NCBI RefSeq assembly: GCF_900141715.1
Contig: NZ_FQYK01000007.1
Location: forward strand, 81,787-145,786
Length of the DNA: 64,000 bases
DNA from: Algibacter luteus
GTDB taxonomy: Bacteria > Bacteroidota > Bacteroidia > Flavobacteriales > Flavobacteriaceae
Direction of reading: 5' to 3'
The notes below the pieces were generated by a model that was given only the letters and a program-made list of their open reading frames with translations, was not told the DNA's origin and did not search any database. Below, piece by piece: positions 40,842 to 49,723 of this stretch (the first letter of the stretch is position 1; each line of letters begins with the position of its first letter). The translations under genes were made by a program, and so were the position numbers.

Positions 40842-43068
40842 ATGAGGTATTATTTTTACTAGCCAGAGCGTTATAAAGTTTTTTCTCGAATTCTTCTTGC
40901 TTAAACGGTTTTGGAATGATATCTGTAAAACCAGCTTCTTCAAACTCGTGCATTTTATCTTCAATAGTTACCGCAGTAAGGGCAAAAATGGTAAGTTCTT
41001 TATCAAACGATCTAACAATTTTAGTGGCTTCAATACCGCTAATTCCTGGCATATGAATATCCATTAAAATAATGTTATAATCGTTATTTTTTATTCTATC
41101 AACCGCATCCTCACCATTATCTACAATATCGCACTTAAGATCCATTTTAGTTAGAATCTTTTTGGTAATCATTTGGTTAATTTTATTGTCTTCAACAACT
41201 AAAATTTTAACTTTACTTAAGTCAATATTGCTTTTATTGCCATCAAAATAGGTGACTTTATTTTCTTCGGCCTCTTTAATATTGGTGTGTTCAAGTGGAA
41301 TTTCAAAATAGAAAGTAGTTCCTACTTCCAATTCACTCTTAACATAAATCTTACCTTTTAAAATATCAATTAATCCTTTAACAATAGAAAGACCTAAGCC
41401 TGTACCGCCATACTTACGATTAATTTGAATAGACCCTTGAGAGAAACTTTCAAACATATGGTCTTGCTTCTCTTGGCTAATACCAATGCCATTATCTTCT
41501 ACTTCAAATCGAAGGGTATACAATTTACCTTTTTCTTCAATTTTATAAACACGTATCCAGATGTCGCCATCTTTGGTGAATTTAATGGAGTTTCCAATTA
41601 AATTAATTAGGATTTGTGAAATTTTTAATTGGTCGGCAATGTAATTTTCGGGTAAATCTTTGTCGTATTCAAAATGAATTTTAACGTTATTATCTTGCGC
41701 AGAATTGTTAAGTGCTAAAATAATGTTGTTTATTTTCTTTTTTAGATTGAATGATTCAGGTTCTATATCAACTTTATTGGCCTCAATTTTATTTATTTGA
41801 AGAATATCGTTTATGAATGTTAATAAATAGTCTCCAGAAAATTTAAGCGATTTTAAATGCTGTATTTGTTCTGGTTTTGGGTTTTCGTCTAAAAGCATAT
41901 TGCTTAAACCAGTAACAGCATAGAGTGGTGTTCGCAATTCGTGAGTAACAGTTGATAAGAAGTTGGCTTTAGTTTTCGAGGCTAATTCTGCCTTCTCTTT
42001 TGCAATAATAAGTTCTCCATTTTTTTTATGAAGCATATTATTGGTTTTCAGTCTAATATTATTGTTCTTGTAAAGGGATAACGTTAAAAGCGATAAAATT
42101 GTAATTAGCGCCACACTCAAAATAGAAATTAGCGTACCTAGGTTTTTATCATCTTCAGCCTTCTCTAATTTTTGTACTACTTCTTTGTTTTTTTCTATTT
42201 CTTCATTTAATCGAAATTGAGTTTCTTGATTTCTAGACGAATTTATTCGCGTTAAACTTCTAATAGAGTCTGATAAATTGAGGTGAGCACTTAAAAAATT
42301 TCTAGAAAGTTTATGGTTATCTAACTCGTAATATAAATCACTTACTACAACATAACCTTCATTAAGAATATTGGTATAATTGTTAGTTTTAGCAATTTGT
42401 AATCCTTCTAGTGCAACCTCTAATGCTTTAGTTTTATTGCCAAGTTTATTATAAATTTTTGCGTGATTAATTAATGTTTCACTCTGGATTTTTAAATAAT
42501 CATATTTTTTGGCAATTGCTAAAGATTGCTCAATAACATCTCTTGCTTTTTTGTAATTTTTTAAATCGCTATAAGTTTTACCTTCACACAATAAGGTTTC
42601 TGCTAATTCTTCATTTAAATCTTCTTCTTCAAATTTAGATTTTGCAGCCGTATATGAGTCTAAAGCAGAATAGTAGTCTTTTTTAGCAAAATAAATATCA
42701 CCAAATGTTTTGTACGAGCTACCAAGGTTAACGTTGTCATTTATTATACGTTGTATTTCTATAGCTTTATTTAAGGATTTTATTGCCTTTTCTTCTTCTT
42801 CAAGAATAAGTTCTAACCTGCCTTTTATAGCGTAAATAACACCAATACTTTTTTTAAAATCTGCTTTTTCTGCTAATTCTAAGGCTTCGTCAAGATTTTT
42901 TTTAGCCTTATAATAATTGTAGTTTTCTAACTCTGTTTGCGATTGAGCAATACGGTAGTTGATATTATTTTGTACTAATTCAGGGTCTTCATCAATTGCT
43001 TTTTGGGCAAAAGCACTAATGTTGATTAGCATAAAAATTAGTAATATGTAGGATTTTATTTGGGGCAT
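40831..43068 (-). CDS. TPR-containing hybrid sensor histidine kinase (paralogue)
   Basis: 745 residues from ATG 43068 (MPQIKSYILLIFMLINISAFAQ, signal peptide). Periplasmic TPR array about 30-290, a membrane helix at about 310-330, HisKA with His376 (THELRTPLYAVTG), HATPase boxes IGNSIKF, EDNGIGIS and GTGLGLSI, and a receiver with Asp670 (ILMDIHMPG). The domain order and wording match the kinase at 22653. No partner regulator is adjacent. An upstream in-frame TTG would add seven residues before the signal peptide and was rejected. Convergent overlap of 11 bp with lpxK. Confidence 0.92.
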   Translation of the reverse strand: MPQIKSYILLIFMLINISAFAQKAIDEDPELVQNNINYRIAQSQTELENYNYYKAKKNLDEALELAEKADFKKSIGVIYAIKGRLELILEEEEKAIKSLNKAIEIQRIINDNVNLGSSYKTFGDIYFAKKDYYSALDSYTAAKSKFEEEDLNEELAETLLCEGKTYSDLKNYKKARDVIEQSLAIAKKYDYLKIQSETLINHAKIYNKLGNKTKALEVALEGLQIAKTNNYTNILNEGYVVVSDLYYELDNHKLSRNFLSAHLNLSDSIRSLTRINSSRNQETQFRLNEEIEKNKEVVQKLEKAEDDKNLGTLISILSVALITILSLLTLSLYKNNNIRLKTNNMLHKKNGELIIAKEKAELASKTKANFLSTVTHELRTPLYAVTGLSNMLLDENPKPEQIQHLKSLKFSGDYLLTFINDILQINKIEANKVDIEPESFNLKKKINNIILALNNSAQDNNVKIHFEYDKDLPENYIADQLKISQILINLIGNSIKFTKDGDIWIRVYKIEEKGKLYTLRFEVEDNGIGISQEKQDHMFESFSQGSIQINRKYGGTGLGLSIVKGLIDILKGKIYVKSELEVGTTFYFEIPLEHTNIKEAEENKVTYFDGNKSNIDLSKVKILVVEDNKINQMITKKILTKMDLKCDIVDNGEDAVDRIKNNDYNIILMDIHMPGISGIEATKIVRSFDKELTIFALTAVTIEDKMHEFEEAGFTDIIPKPFKQEEFEKKLYNALASKNNTSSSA

Positions 43069-43095
43069 ATTAATAAATGTTGCGGACAAATATAA

Positions 43096-44112
43096 TTATT
43101 TTATCGATAAAAGACACTTTTTTTCCGATAAATTACATAATAAGTCGATAATTCTCTGTGAATAGCCTGTTTCATTATCATACCATCCTATTATTTTTAC
43201 CATATTTCCAATTACGGATGTCATTTGCGAATCGAATATGCACGAATGTGGGTTACCAACAATATCAATAGAAACGATAGGATCTTCAGTATATTCTAAA
43301 ATGCCCTTATAATTTGTTTCAGCGGCATTTTTAAAAGCATTATTAATGTCTTTGATAGTAACCGTTTTTTTTACATTAAATGTAATATCGGTTAACGATC
43401 CATTTATTACTGGCACTCTTATGCCACAGCCACCAATGACATCAGATAAATCTGGGAATATTTTAGTAAGCGCTTTTGCCGCTCCTGTTGTTGTAGGCAC
43501 TATTGACTGACTTGCAGCTCTTGAGCGTCGTAAATCACGATGTGGTTGATCGTGTAAGCTTTGGTCGGTAGTGTAGGAGTGCACCGTTGTAATGTAAGCT
43601 TGATTAATGCCACACAGTTCATTAATAATTTGAATCATTGGTGCAGCATTATTTGTGGTACACGATGCATTCGAAATTATAGTTTCGGTACCGTCAATAC
43701 TATCATCATTAACACCTATTACAATGGTTTTTATATCTTCTTCAAGTGGCGGAACACTTAAAACAACTTGTTTGGCACCATTATTAATGTGATGTTTTAA
43801 ATCTGATGATAGTTTAAATTTGCCCGTACATTCAATTACAAAATCTATATCAAAAGGAGTCCAATTAATATCTTTCGGATTATTTTTATTTAGAAGCGGG
43901 ATGGCATGTTGGTTAACAACAATCTCGTTTTGGGTATGAGTTATATCACCATTAAAAATACCATGAACACTATCATATTTAAGTAAATGCGCTAATGTTT
44001 TAGTATCTGCTAAATCGTTAATAGCAACTACTTTGATGTCGTTATGGTTCTGAAGTAATCTAAAAACGCGCCTGCCTATTCTACCAAAACCATTGATAGC
44101 AACATGAATCAT
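43096..44112 (-). CDS. gap: Glyceraldehyde-3-phosphate dehydrogenase, type I
   Basis: 338 residues. NAD-binding start INGFGRIGRRVFR; catalytic Cys in ISNASCTTN; substrate-binding segments TVHSYTTDQSLHDQPHRDLRRSRAASQSIVPTTTGAAKA (split as seen over the region) and the C-terminal WYDNETGYSQR. In flavobacteria more than one GAPDH is common, so whether this is the glycolytic one or a paralogue of different cofactor use is open; the Asp-like residue after the second strand (VAINDLADT) suggests NAD preference. It ends 3 bp from lipA's stop side and is co-directional with it. Confidence 0.92.
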   Translation of the reverse strand: MIHVAINGFGRIGRRVFRLLQNHNDIKVVAINDLADTKTLAHLLKYDSVHGIFNGDITHTQNEIVVNQHAIPLLNKNNPKDINWTPFDIDFVIECTGKFKLSSDLKHHINNGAKQVVLSVPPLEEDIKTIVIGVNDDSIDGTETIISNASCTTNNAAPMIQIINELCGINQAYITTVHSYTTDQSLHDQPHRDLRRSRAASQSIVPTTTGAAKALTKIFPDLSDVIGGCGIRVPVINGSLTDITFNVKKTVTIKDINNAFKNAAETNYKGILEYTEDPIVSIDIVGNPHSCIFDSQMTSVIGNMVKIIGWYDNETGYSQRIIDLLCNLSEKKCLLSIK

Positions 44113-44114
44113 AA

Positions 44115-44993
44115 TTAGTTTATGTGTTTTTGCGCCTTGTAAGACGATCTTACTAAAGCACTACTTTCAACATGGCGAAATCCTAAATCCAATCCAATTT
44201 CTTCGTATTCTTTGAATTGGTCTGGATTAATAAATTGCTGTACTGGTAAGTGTTTTTTACTGGGTTGTAGATATTGTCCAATCGTAACCACGTCCACATC
44301 GTTAGCCTTCAAGTCGTGAAGCGTTTCTATGACTTCTTCTCTGGTTTCACCTAAACCTAACATAATTCCAGACTTTGTGCGTCGTTGCCCTTGTTGTTTC
44401 AAGTATTTTAAAACGCCCATGCTTCGGTCGTATTGCGCCTGTATTCTAACTTCGCGAGTTAAGCGTCTTACAGTTTCAATATTATGAGATACTACTTCAG
44501 GTGCCACATCTATAATTCTATCTATATGTTTTTCAATACCTTGAAAATCAGGAATTAGAGTTTCTAGTGTCGTTTCAGGATTCATTCTTCTTACCGCCTT
44601 AACGGTTTCTGCCCACATAATGCTTCCCATATCTTTTAAATCATCTCTATCTACACTAGTTAAAACCGCATGTTTAATACTCATAATTTTTATCGAACGT
44701 GCCACTTTCTCGGGTTCATCCCAATCTACGGTTTCTGGTCGCCCAGTTTTTACACCACAAAACCCACAAGAACGCGTACAAATATTACCAAGAATCATAA
44801 AAGTTGCGGTACCTTCACCCCAGCATTCCCCCATATTTGGGCAACTTCCAGAGGTGCAAATCGTGTTTAACTTATATTTATCTACAAGTCCTCTTAATTC
44901 AGTATATTTTTTTCCGGTTGGAAGTTTAACACGAAGCCATTTGGGTTTAGCTTGTCTTTCAGGTAATATATTTGAAGCCGTTTCGTTGTTCAT
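44115..44993 (-). CDS. lipA: Lipoyl synthase
   Basis: Radical-SAM enzyme inserting two sulfurs into octanoyl groups on lipoyl domains. 292 residues with both clusters visible: the auxiliary C-x4-C-x5-C ([12 protein letters not shown]) and the radical-SAM C-x3-C-x2-C (CTRSCGFC). The C-terminal [11 protein letters not shown] carries the Ser ligand of the auxiliary cluster. It is followed on the same strand by gap, with a 2-bp gap. A -7 box sits at 45013. Confidence 0.96.
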   Translation of the reverse strand: MNNETASNILPERQAKPKWLRVKLPTGKKYTELRGLVDKYKLNTICTSGSCPNMGECWGEGTATFMILGNICTRSCGFCGVKTGRPETVDWDEPEKVARSIKIMSIKHAVLTSVDRDDLKDMGSIMWAETVKAVRRMNPETTLETLIPDFQGIEKHIDRIIDVAPEVVSHNIETVRRLTREVRIQAQYDRSMGVLKYLKQQGQRRTKSGIMLGLGETREEVIETLHDLKANDVDVVTIGQYLQPSKKHLPVQQFINPDQFKEYEEIGLDLGFRHVESSALVRSSYKAQKHIN

Positions 44994-45012
44994 ATCTTGA
45001 AAATATAGGCAG

Positions 45013-45020
45013 CAAAGATA
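45013..45020 (-). promoter_or_regulatory. -7 promoter element of lipA
   Basis: Reads TATCTTTG on the minus strand, 19 bp before the lipA ATG. No clear -33 partner. Confidence 0.45.
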
Positions 45021-45116
45021 CGAAGTATTCTTTTAAAAGCTGCTAATTTAAGTTGTTCAGTGCATCACAGAAAACATTAATATAGCAAAGATTAATTGAC
45101 TTAATTTTAATTTTTT

Positions 45117-45251
45117 GGGCGTTCCCTAAAGGTCGGGCTTTCCACTACAAGTCCTCGTTCGTGACTCCCTGTGGGCTTTTATTCAAACTTTTTTATTTTA
45201 TATTAATGAATTCATGAACATAAATGTTTCGCTGCAATCCCTAACGCGGTA
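45117..45251 (+). repeat. Dispersed GC-richer repeat, copy D
   Basis: GGGCGTTCCCTAAAGGTCGGGCT..., ACAAGTCCTCGTTCGT, CTGTGGGCTTT, then an AT-rich interior (about 45180-45225) and GCTGCAATCCCTAACGCGG. The left part is a near copy of element A (inverted at 16590-16683); the two ends match copy B. Noncoding, in the spacer between the lipA and sigma-factor genes. The remainder of the 279-bp gap shows only the lipA -7 box. Confidence 0.7.
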
Positions 45252-45272
45252 TGTCATTTCAATTAAAGTTTA

Positions 45273-45818
45273 CTACTTTTCTTGAATAATTTCGGCCAAT
45301 AGTTTTTTAGCACGTAGCAACTTTACTTTTACATTATTAATAGGTTCATCAAGTTCTTCAGAGATTTCTTTATAACTCAGTTCTTGAAAATAGCGCAGAT
45401 TTATAACTTCTTGATAATGAGGCTTTAATTTTTTAATATCTCGAAGTAATTTAGCTAAATGTTGCTCGGTAATAAGCTTGTCTTCAGGAGAAGGCGATTC
45501 ATCTAAAACCTGAAACATATTTCTATCATCTTTCGAAATAACCTGAGTAATAGAATTCTTTTCTTTTCTTAATAAATCAATATGAATGTTTTTGGAAATG
45601 GTAATCAACCATGTTTTAAACGTGTACTTTTCATTAAAAGTTTCAATTCTATCGAAAGCTTTCGAAAATGTTTGAATCGTGATGTCTTCAGCGTCATTTT
45701 CGTTTTGTGTGCGTTTTAATTGAAAACCATACACATCATCCCAAAACTTATCTAATAAATAATTAAATGCCTTTTGGTTGTTTTTTTTAGCACGAGCAAT
45801 GGCTTCCTCTATTTCCAA
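45273..45818 (-). CDS. ECF-type RNA polymerase sigma factor
   Basis: 181 residues with sigma region 2 (FNYLLDKFWDDVYGFQLKRTQNENDAEDITIQTFSKAFDRIETF, a typical -10 recognition segment) and region 4 (LKPHYQEVINLRYFQELSYKEISEELDEPINNVKVKLLRAKKLL). No anti-sigma gene is adjacent. The start is a TTG at 45818 which overlaps the stop of the glycosyltransferase by 10 bp, so expression is coupled to it. The target promoters are unknown. Confidence 0.9.
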   Translation of the reverse strand: MEIEEAIARAKKNNQKAFNYLLDKFWDDVYGFQLKRTQNENDAEDITIQTFSKAFDRIETFNEKYTFKTWLITISKNIHIDLLRKEKNSITQVISKDDRNMFQVLDESPSPEDKLITEQHLAKLLRDIKKLKPHYQEVINLRYFQELSYKEISEELDEPINNVKVKLLRAKKLLAEIIQEK

Positions 45819-46921
45819 TGGTTGGGTTTTGAAACAAGATTATTTATAAAGATAGTTAATTGCATAACAATTAGAAAAATTTCCAGAAATGGAATAAAGA
45901 AAATTAAATCTAATTCTTTTAATTTTTTTGACGATAAACCCATTACAGTGTACTGTAAAATAATTCTAGTTAAAAACAAAGCAAGTACAATTTTCCATTT
46001 ATATAAGGTTGTTAGAAGTAGTATACTCAATATCCAGAATAATAAATTCGATGCATATAATAGGGCTAACAGCACTTTGTGTTTTAGCTTATAATGTTTT
46101 GCCGTGGATACGTGTCTTCTCTTTTGTTTAAACCACGCATCAAATGTTTTTTTAGGAGTCGATTTAGTAAAGCTTCCGCTAGTATAACATACGGCTGTGT
46201 TTCGTACTGTCGCCATTTGATTTACAAATAAATCGTCATCGCCCGATCTTATTTTTATGTGATTGATAAACCCATTAGCATTAAAAAACTCTTTTCTGGT
46301 ATAAGCCAAATTTCTACCAACACCCATATATGGCATACCTAACTTAGCGAAAGAAAAGTAATTAATTGCGGTAACAAGGGTTTCAAATCGAATTAATTTA
46401 TTTAAAAACGACTTATTAATTTTGGCATATGCACCATAACCAAGTACAATAGATTTTTTATTACTGAAATGAGAACTCATTTTTTTTATCCATTGTTTTG
46501 AAACGGGTTTACAATCTGCATCGGTAAATAAAAGATAATCGTTTGTGGCTGCTTTAATACCTAATGTTAATGCATATTTTTTATTGCCCCAAAAGGCTTC
46601 AATACTTTTTACATTAACAATTTTTATGTTGCGATGTGCTTTTGAAAAGTGCTCCATCACTTCTAAGGTATCATCTTTAGAAGCATCGTTAATAAGCACA
46701 ATTTCAAAGTCGGGATAGTATTGTGCAATTACTGAAGGCAGAAATGCTTTTAAATTTTCGGCTTCATTTTTGGCACATATAATAACAGAAACAGGAATGT
46801 TTTTTTGAGAGACTTTTTGCTTTTTTGCAAAGGCAAATTTACTAAAGAAAAAAACGTGAAATATAACTTGAATGATAACTACAGCAACAAACCCGTAGAA
46901 TACAATATCAAGAAAACCCAT
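45809..46921 (-). CDS. Family 2 glycosyltransferase, membrane-associated
   Basis: 370 residues. N-terminal membrane helix (about 4-27), GT-A domain (PVSVIICAKNEAENLKAFLPSVIAQ, IVLINDASKDDT, FTDADCKP with the metal-binding DxD-type motif, SGDDDLF), then C-terminal hydrophobic segments (about 275-360). This resembles processive or lipid-carrier GT2 enzymes with several membrane helices. Acceptor unknown. The gene overlaps the sigma-factor gene downstream by 10 bp and follows the 67-residue gene by 6 bp. Confidence 0.88.
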   Translation of the reverse strand: MGFLDIVFYGFVAVVIIQVIFHVFFFSKFAFAKKQKVSQKNIPVSVIICAKNEAENLKAFLPSVIAQYYPDFEIVLINDASKDDTLEVMEHFSKAHRNIKIVNVKSIEAFWGNKKYALTLGIKAATNDYLLFTDADCKPVSKQWIKKMSSHFSNKKSIVLGYGAYAKINKSFLNKLIRFETLVTAINYFSFAKLGMPYMGVGRNLAYTRKEFFNANGFINHIKIRSGDDDLFVNQMATVRNTAVCYTSGSFTKSTPKKTFDAWFKQKRRHVSTAKHYKLKHKVLLALLYASNLLFWILSILLLTTLYKWKIVLALFLTRIILQYTVMGLSSKKLKELDLIFFIPFLEIFLIVMQLTIFINNLVSKPNHWK

Positions 46922-46927
46922 ATAATA

Positions 46928-47131
46928 TTAAGAGTGTTGTGGTTCGTTGCAATCGCTAAATTGATCTGGAGTTTTACCGCAAAAACCACAAGCCTCACCA
47001 TCTTGATTTAGCATCGGGTTTTGACTCGCGCAAGTTCCTGCGAATTTGCCGTCTTTTTTTGCCCAAATTTTAATGGCTATTCCTGCAACACCTAACCCTA
47101 AAATGGCTATGGTAATTAATATAAGTTTCAT
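46928..47131 (-). CDS. Small membrane/secreted protein with four cysteines
   Basis: 67 residues: one N-terminal hydrophobic helix (MKLILITIAILGLGVAGIAI) followed by a short polar part with Cys in GTCASQNPML, GEACGFCG (C-x2-C) and FSDCNEP. The cysteines could form disulfides or bind a metal. Such proteins of this length are conserved in flavobacteria next to glycosyltransferase genes and are annotated as membrane or secreted proteins. It is 6 bp upstream of the glycosyltransferase start. Function unknown. Confidence 0.75.
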   Translation of the reverse strand: MKLILITIAILGLGVAGIAIKIWAKKDGKFAGTCASQNPMLNQDGEACGFCGKTPDQFSDCNEPQHS

Positions 47132-47253
47132 TGCGAAGTTGTAATAATTTATGCAAAGATATGATTTTAGTTAGTAAAATTTATAAGAAATAATACTGAA
47201 ACTTTTGAAACTATAAAAAGTTATATTTTGTAATTATTTGTCGAAATAAATTA

Positions 47254-47288
47254 ATAAAAAAAGCCTCATTTAATTAAACGAGGCTTTT
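47254..47288 (-). terminator. Terminator after the anti-sigma gene
   Basis: On the minus strand AAAGCCTCGTTT...AAATGAGGC followed by seven T, 20 bp after the stop at 47308. Confidence 0.85.
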
Positions 47289-47307
47289 AACTTCCTTGTA
47301 ATTTGTT

Positions 47308-48096
47308 TTAATGCAAACTAATTTGTGCTACTGAGTTTTTTACCGAAGCAATATTATTACCGCCTTTAGGCTCTATGGTAATACTTAAAGCTAAAGCATC
47401 TTCCATATATGGTATGCTTCTAAGTTTTCGGTCTGCCTTATCTAAAATTCCTAGGTTTACCATTTTACCTTGTAACTCTGCCCAAATTTGATAGCATTGC
47501 TCTTCTGGTAATTCTGGTAAAGAAACTACATCAATCATAGATGTTTTTTCTTTAGGATTAATGTATGCTACCGTTTTTAAATCTTTAGCACGCTCATTAC
47601 CTTTAATAATATACTTTTCAGTTTCAGGATTATTAAGTTTTAATAACTGCCTCATAACGTTATCCAGCATCTTGTTGTTTTGCTCTATATCGCTACGTAA
47701 ATCAAATAATTCTTCAACTACAATCTGATTCTCTTCTGAAAGTTTTTGATTGTGGGTATAGAATAAATAAGATGTTCCGGCAAAAATTAATGCAGCAATA
47801 CTTGCCGCTACACTAAATTGATACCATTTTCTGTATCTAGTTCTTGATTTTAATTGAACAACTGGTGTGTCGTCAAGTTCATCTAAAATATTATTTAAGA
47901 TGTGTTCTGGTGCCTCAACAGCATTAGCTTTCGCAACTACTTCTAGGTTGTGTTGCATAGTGTTGTAGGCGTTCTCTATTTCTGGGTATCTTGCAATATA
48001 AGACTCCACCTTTTCCGCTTCTGCAGAAGTGGTTTCACCTAAAAGATATTTGTCTAATAGGCCAGAATTTAAAAAAGTATTTATTTTCGCATTCAT
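47308..48096 (-). CDS. Anti-sigma factor, RskA-type
   Basis: 262 residues. Cytoplasmic N-terminal part (about 1-90) that would bind the sigma factor, with LLGETTSAEAEKVESYIARYPEI characteristic of anti-sigma regions; one membrane helix (about 98-117, FSVAASIAALIFAGTSYLFY); and a periplasmic C-terminal RskA domain (GNERAKDLKTVAYINPKEKTSMIDVVSLPELPEEQCYQIWAELQ, then ALSITIEPKGG). It begins 8 bp after the ECF sigma gene, so the pair is an operon. The inducing signal is unknown. Confidence 0.92.
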   Translation of the reverse strand: MNAKINTFLNSGLLDKYLLGETTSAEAEKVESYIARYPEIENAYNTMQHNLEVVAKANAVEAPEHILNNILDELDDTPVVQLKSRTRYRKWYQFSVAASIAALIFAGTSYLFYTHNQKLSEENQIVVEELFDLRSDIEQNNKMLDNVMRQLLKLNNPETEKYIIKGNERAKDLKTVAYINPKEKTSMIDVVSLPELPEEQCYQIWAELQGKMVNLGILDKADRKLRSIPYMEDALALSITIEPKGGNNIASVKNSVAQISLH

Positions 48097-48104
48097 GACT
48101 CGTT

Positions 48105-48638
48105 TTATTTAGGGTCGTAAATTTTCTTTAATTCACGTAATCCAATTTTTAATCTTGATTTAATTGTTCCTAACGGAATATTCAGTTCGTCGCTAGCTTC
48201 TTGCTGCGTCATGCCCTCAAAAAAGAGCGCATTAATCACTATTTGATATTTTTCATCTAAACTATTTAAATGTTTTTTTATATCTAAAACATCCTGATTT
48301 AGTTCGTTGGATGTTACTTTATATACGTTTGAAGTTTCCATTTGGACTTCTTTACCTTGTTTATTTTTCTGCGAACGTACTTTGTCAATAGCCGTGTTAT
48401 AGGCGATTCTGTATAACCATGTAAATAATTTTGCTTTGCTAGCATCGTATTTATTTGCATAACGCCAAATTTTCACAAAACTCTCTTGTAGTACATCTTG
48501 TGCAGTATCATCGTCCTCAATAACCTTTTTAATAACACCAAACAGGGCATCTGCATAATATTCATATAGCAAACCAATAGCTTTTTTATCGCTATTTTGT
48601 AATAAGGTCACTATTTGCTTTTCAATAGGTGAAATCAA
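48105..48638 (-). CDS. ECF RNA polymerase sigma factor, paired with an anti-sigma factor
   Basis: 177 residues from a TTG start (48638). Region 2: LYEYYADALFGVIKKVIEDDDTAQDVLQESFVKIWRYANKYDASKAKLFTWLYRIAYNTAIDKVR; region 4: LDEKYQIVINALFFEGMTQQEASDELNIPLGTIKSRLKIGLRELKKIY. These are textbook ECF motifs. The RskA-type anti-sigma gene follows after 8 bp. Downstream targets are unknown. This sigma factor is distinct from the one at 45273, with low similarity by eye. Confidence 0.93.
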   Translation of the reverse strand: MISPIEKQIVTLLQNSDKKAIGLLYEYYADALFGVIKKVIEDDDTAQDVLQESFVKIWRYANKYDASKAKLFTWLYRIAYNTAIDKVRSQKNKQGKEVQMETSNVYKVTSNELNQDVLDIKKHLNSLDEKYQIVINALFFEGMTQQEASDELNIPLGTIKSRLKIGLRELKKIYDPK

Positions 48639-48709
48639 GACGTGTTGGTTTTGGTTATAAGTGTTTAGTTGGTAATTGATATTACCAAAGTTAGAAATTT
48701 CTTTTTAGA

Positions 48710-49723
48710 TTATAAGATATTTACTTCAGCTTCAATTGAAATGTCAAAAAGGCGTTTCACGGTTTTTTGGATTAATCTTGAAAGATTTAGTATATCCGTT
48801 CCATTAGCATTCCCATAATTAACAAGAACTAAGGCTTGTTTTTTATGCACACCATAATCACCAAAGCGTTTTCCTTTAAATCCAGCTTTCTCTATAAGCC
48901 AACCTGCAGGAACTTTTACTAGATCATCTGAAACACGATAACATGGTAGCTCTTCAAAATTTTTAATTAAGGTATTGTAATGTGTTTTAGAAATAACCGG
49001 GTTTTTAAAAAAACTTCCGCTATTACCAATTTCTTTAGGGTTTGGTAATTTACTTTGCCTAATATTTATAACGGCTTCAGATATAGTTTTAATGGTTGGA
49101 TGAGAAATTTGCATCGCTTCCAATTCTGAAGAAATGGCACCATAATTAATATTTAATTTATGGTTTTTTTTAGTTAATTTGAAATTGACGCTGGTAATGA
49201 TGTATTTATTTTTAGCTTCTTGCTTAAAAATAGAGTTGCGATAATCAAAATTGCAATCTGTTTTAGCAAATGATTGTAAAGAAAGTGATTCTATAGATAT
49301 GGCTTCGCAAGAAACAAAAGTGTCTTTAAGCTCAACACCATAAGCACCTATATTCTGTATTGGGGCGGTACCTACATTTCCTGGAATTAATGACAAATTT
49401 TCAACACCGCCATACCCTTTATTGATGCAGTATAGCACAAACTCGTGCCAGTTTTCTCCTGCATTGGCTTTTATTATAACGGAATCTTCATCTTCACTAA
49501 CAATATTTATACCTTTAATATTGATGTGAACTACAAGTCCTTTAAAATCTTGAGTTAACAGAATGTTGCTACCCCCGCCAATAATCAGCTTTTCTGGATA
49601 TTCAGATAAGTTTAAAATATCCTTTAAATCTTCAATGTTATTTATCGAAACAAAATGTTTCGCTTTTACATCAATACCAAAGGTGTTGTATGGTTTTAGG
49701 GATATGTTATCTCTTATTTGCAC
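48710..49723 (-). CDS. murB: UDP-N-acetylenolpyruvoylglucosamine reductase
   Basis: Reduces the enolpyruvyl group to lactyl in peptidoglycan precursor synthesis. 337 residues, the longer type of MurB. N-terminal SLKPYNTFGIDVKAKHF; FAD-binding LIIGGGSNILL; LSLIPGNVGTAPIQNIGAYGVEL; the catalytic Ser in GNSGSFFKNPV; and the C-terminal WLIEKAGFKGKRFGDYGVHKKQALVLVNYGNA. The start is a GTG at 49723 that overlaps the stop of the upstream aminotransferase by one base (TAGTG), so the two are coupled. Confidence 0.95.
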   Translation of the reverse strand: MQIRDNISLKPYNTFGIDVKAKHFVSINNIEDLKDILNLSEYPEKLIIGGGSNILLTQDFKGLVVHINIKGINIVSEDEDSVIIKANAGENWHEFVLYCINKGYGGVENLSLIPGNVGTAPIQNIGAYGVELKDTFVSCEAISIESLSLQSFAKTDCNFDYRNSIFKQEAKNKYIITSVNFKLTKKNHKLNINYGAISSELEAMQISHPTIKTISEAVINIRQSKLPNPKEIGNSGSFFKNPVISKTHYNTLIKNFEELPCYRVSDDLVKVPAGWLIEKAGFKGKRFGDYGVHKKQALVLVNYGNANGTDILNLSRLIQKTVKRLFDISIEAEVNIL

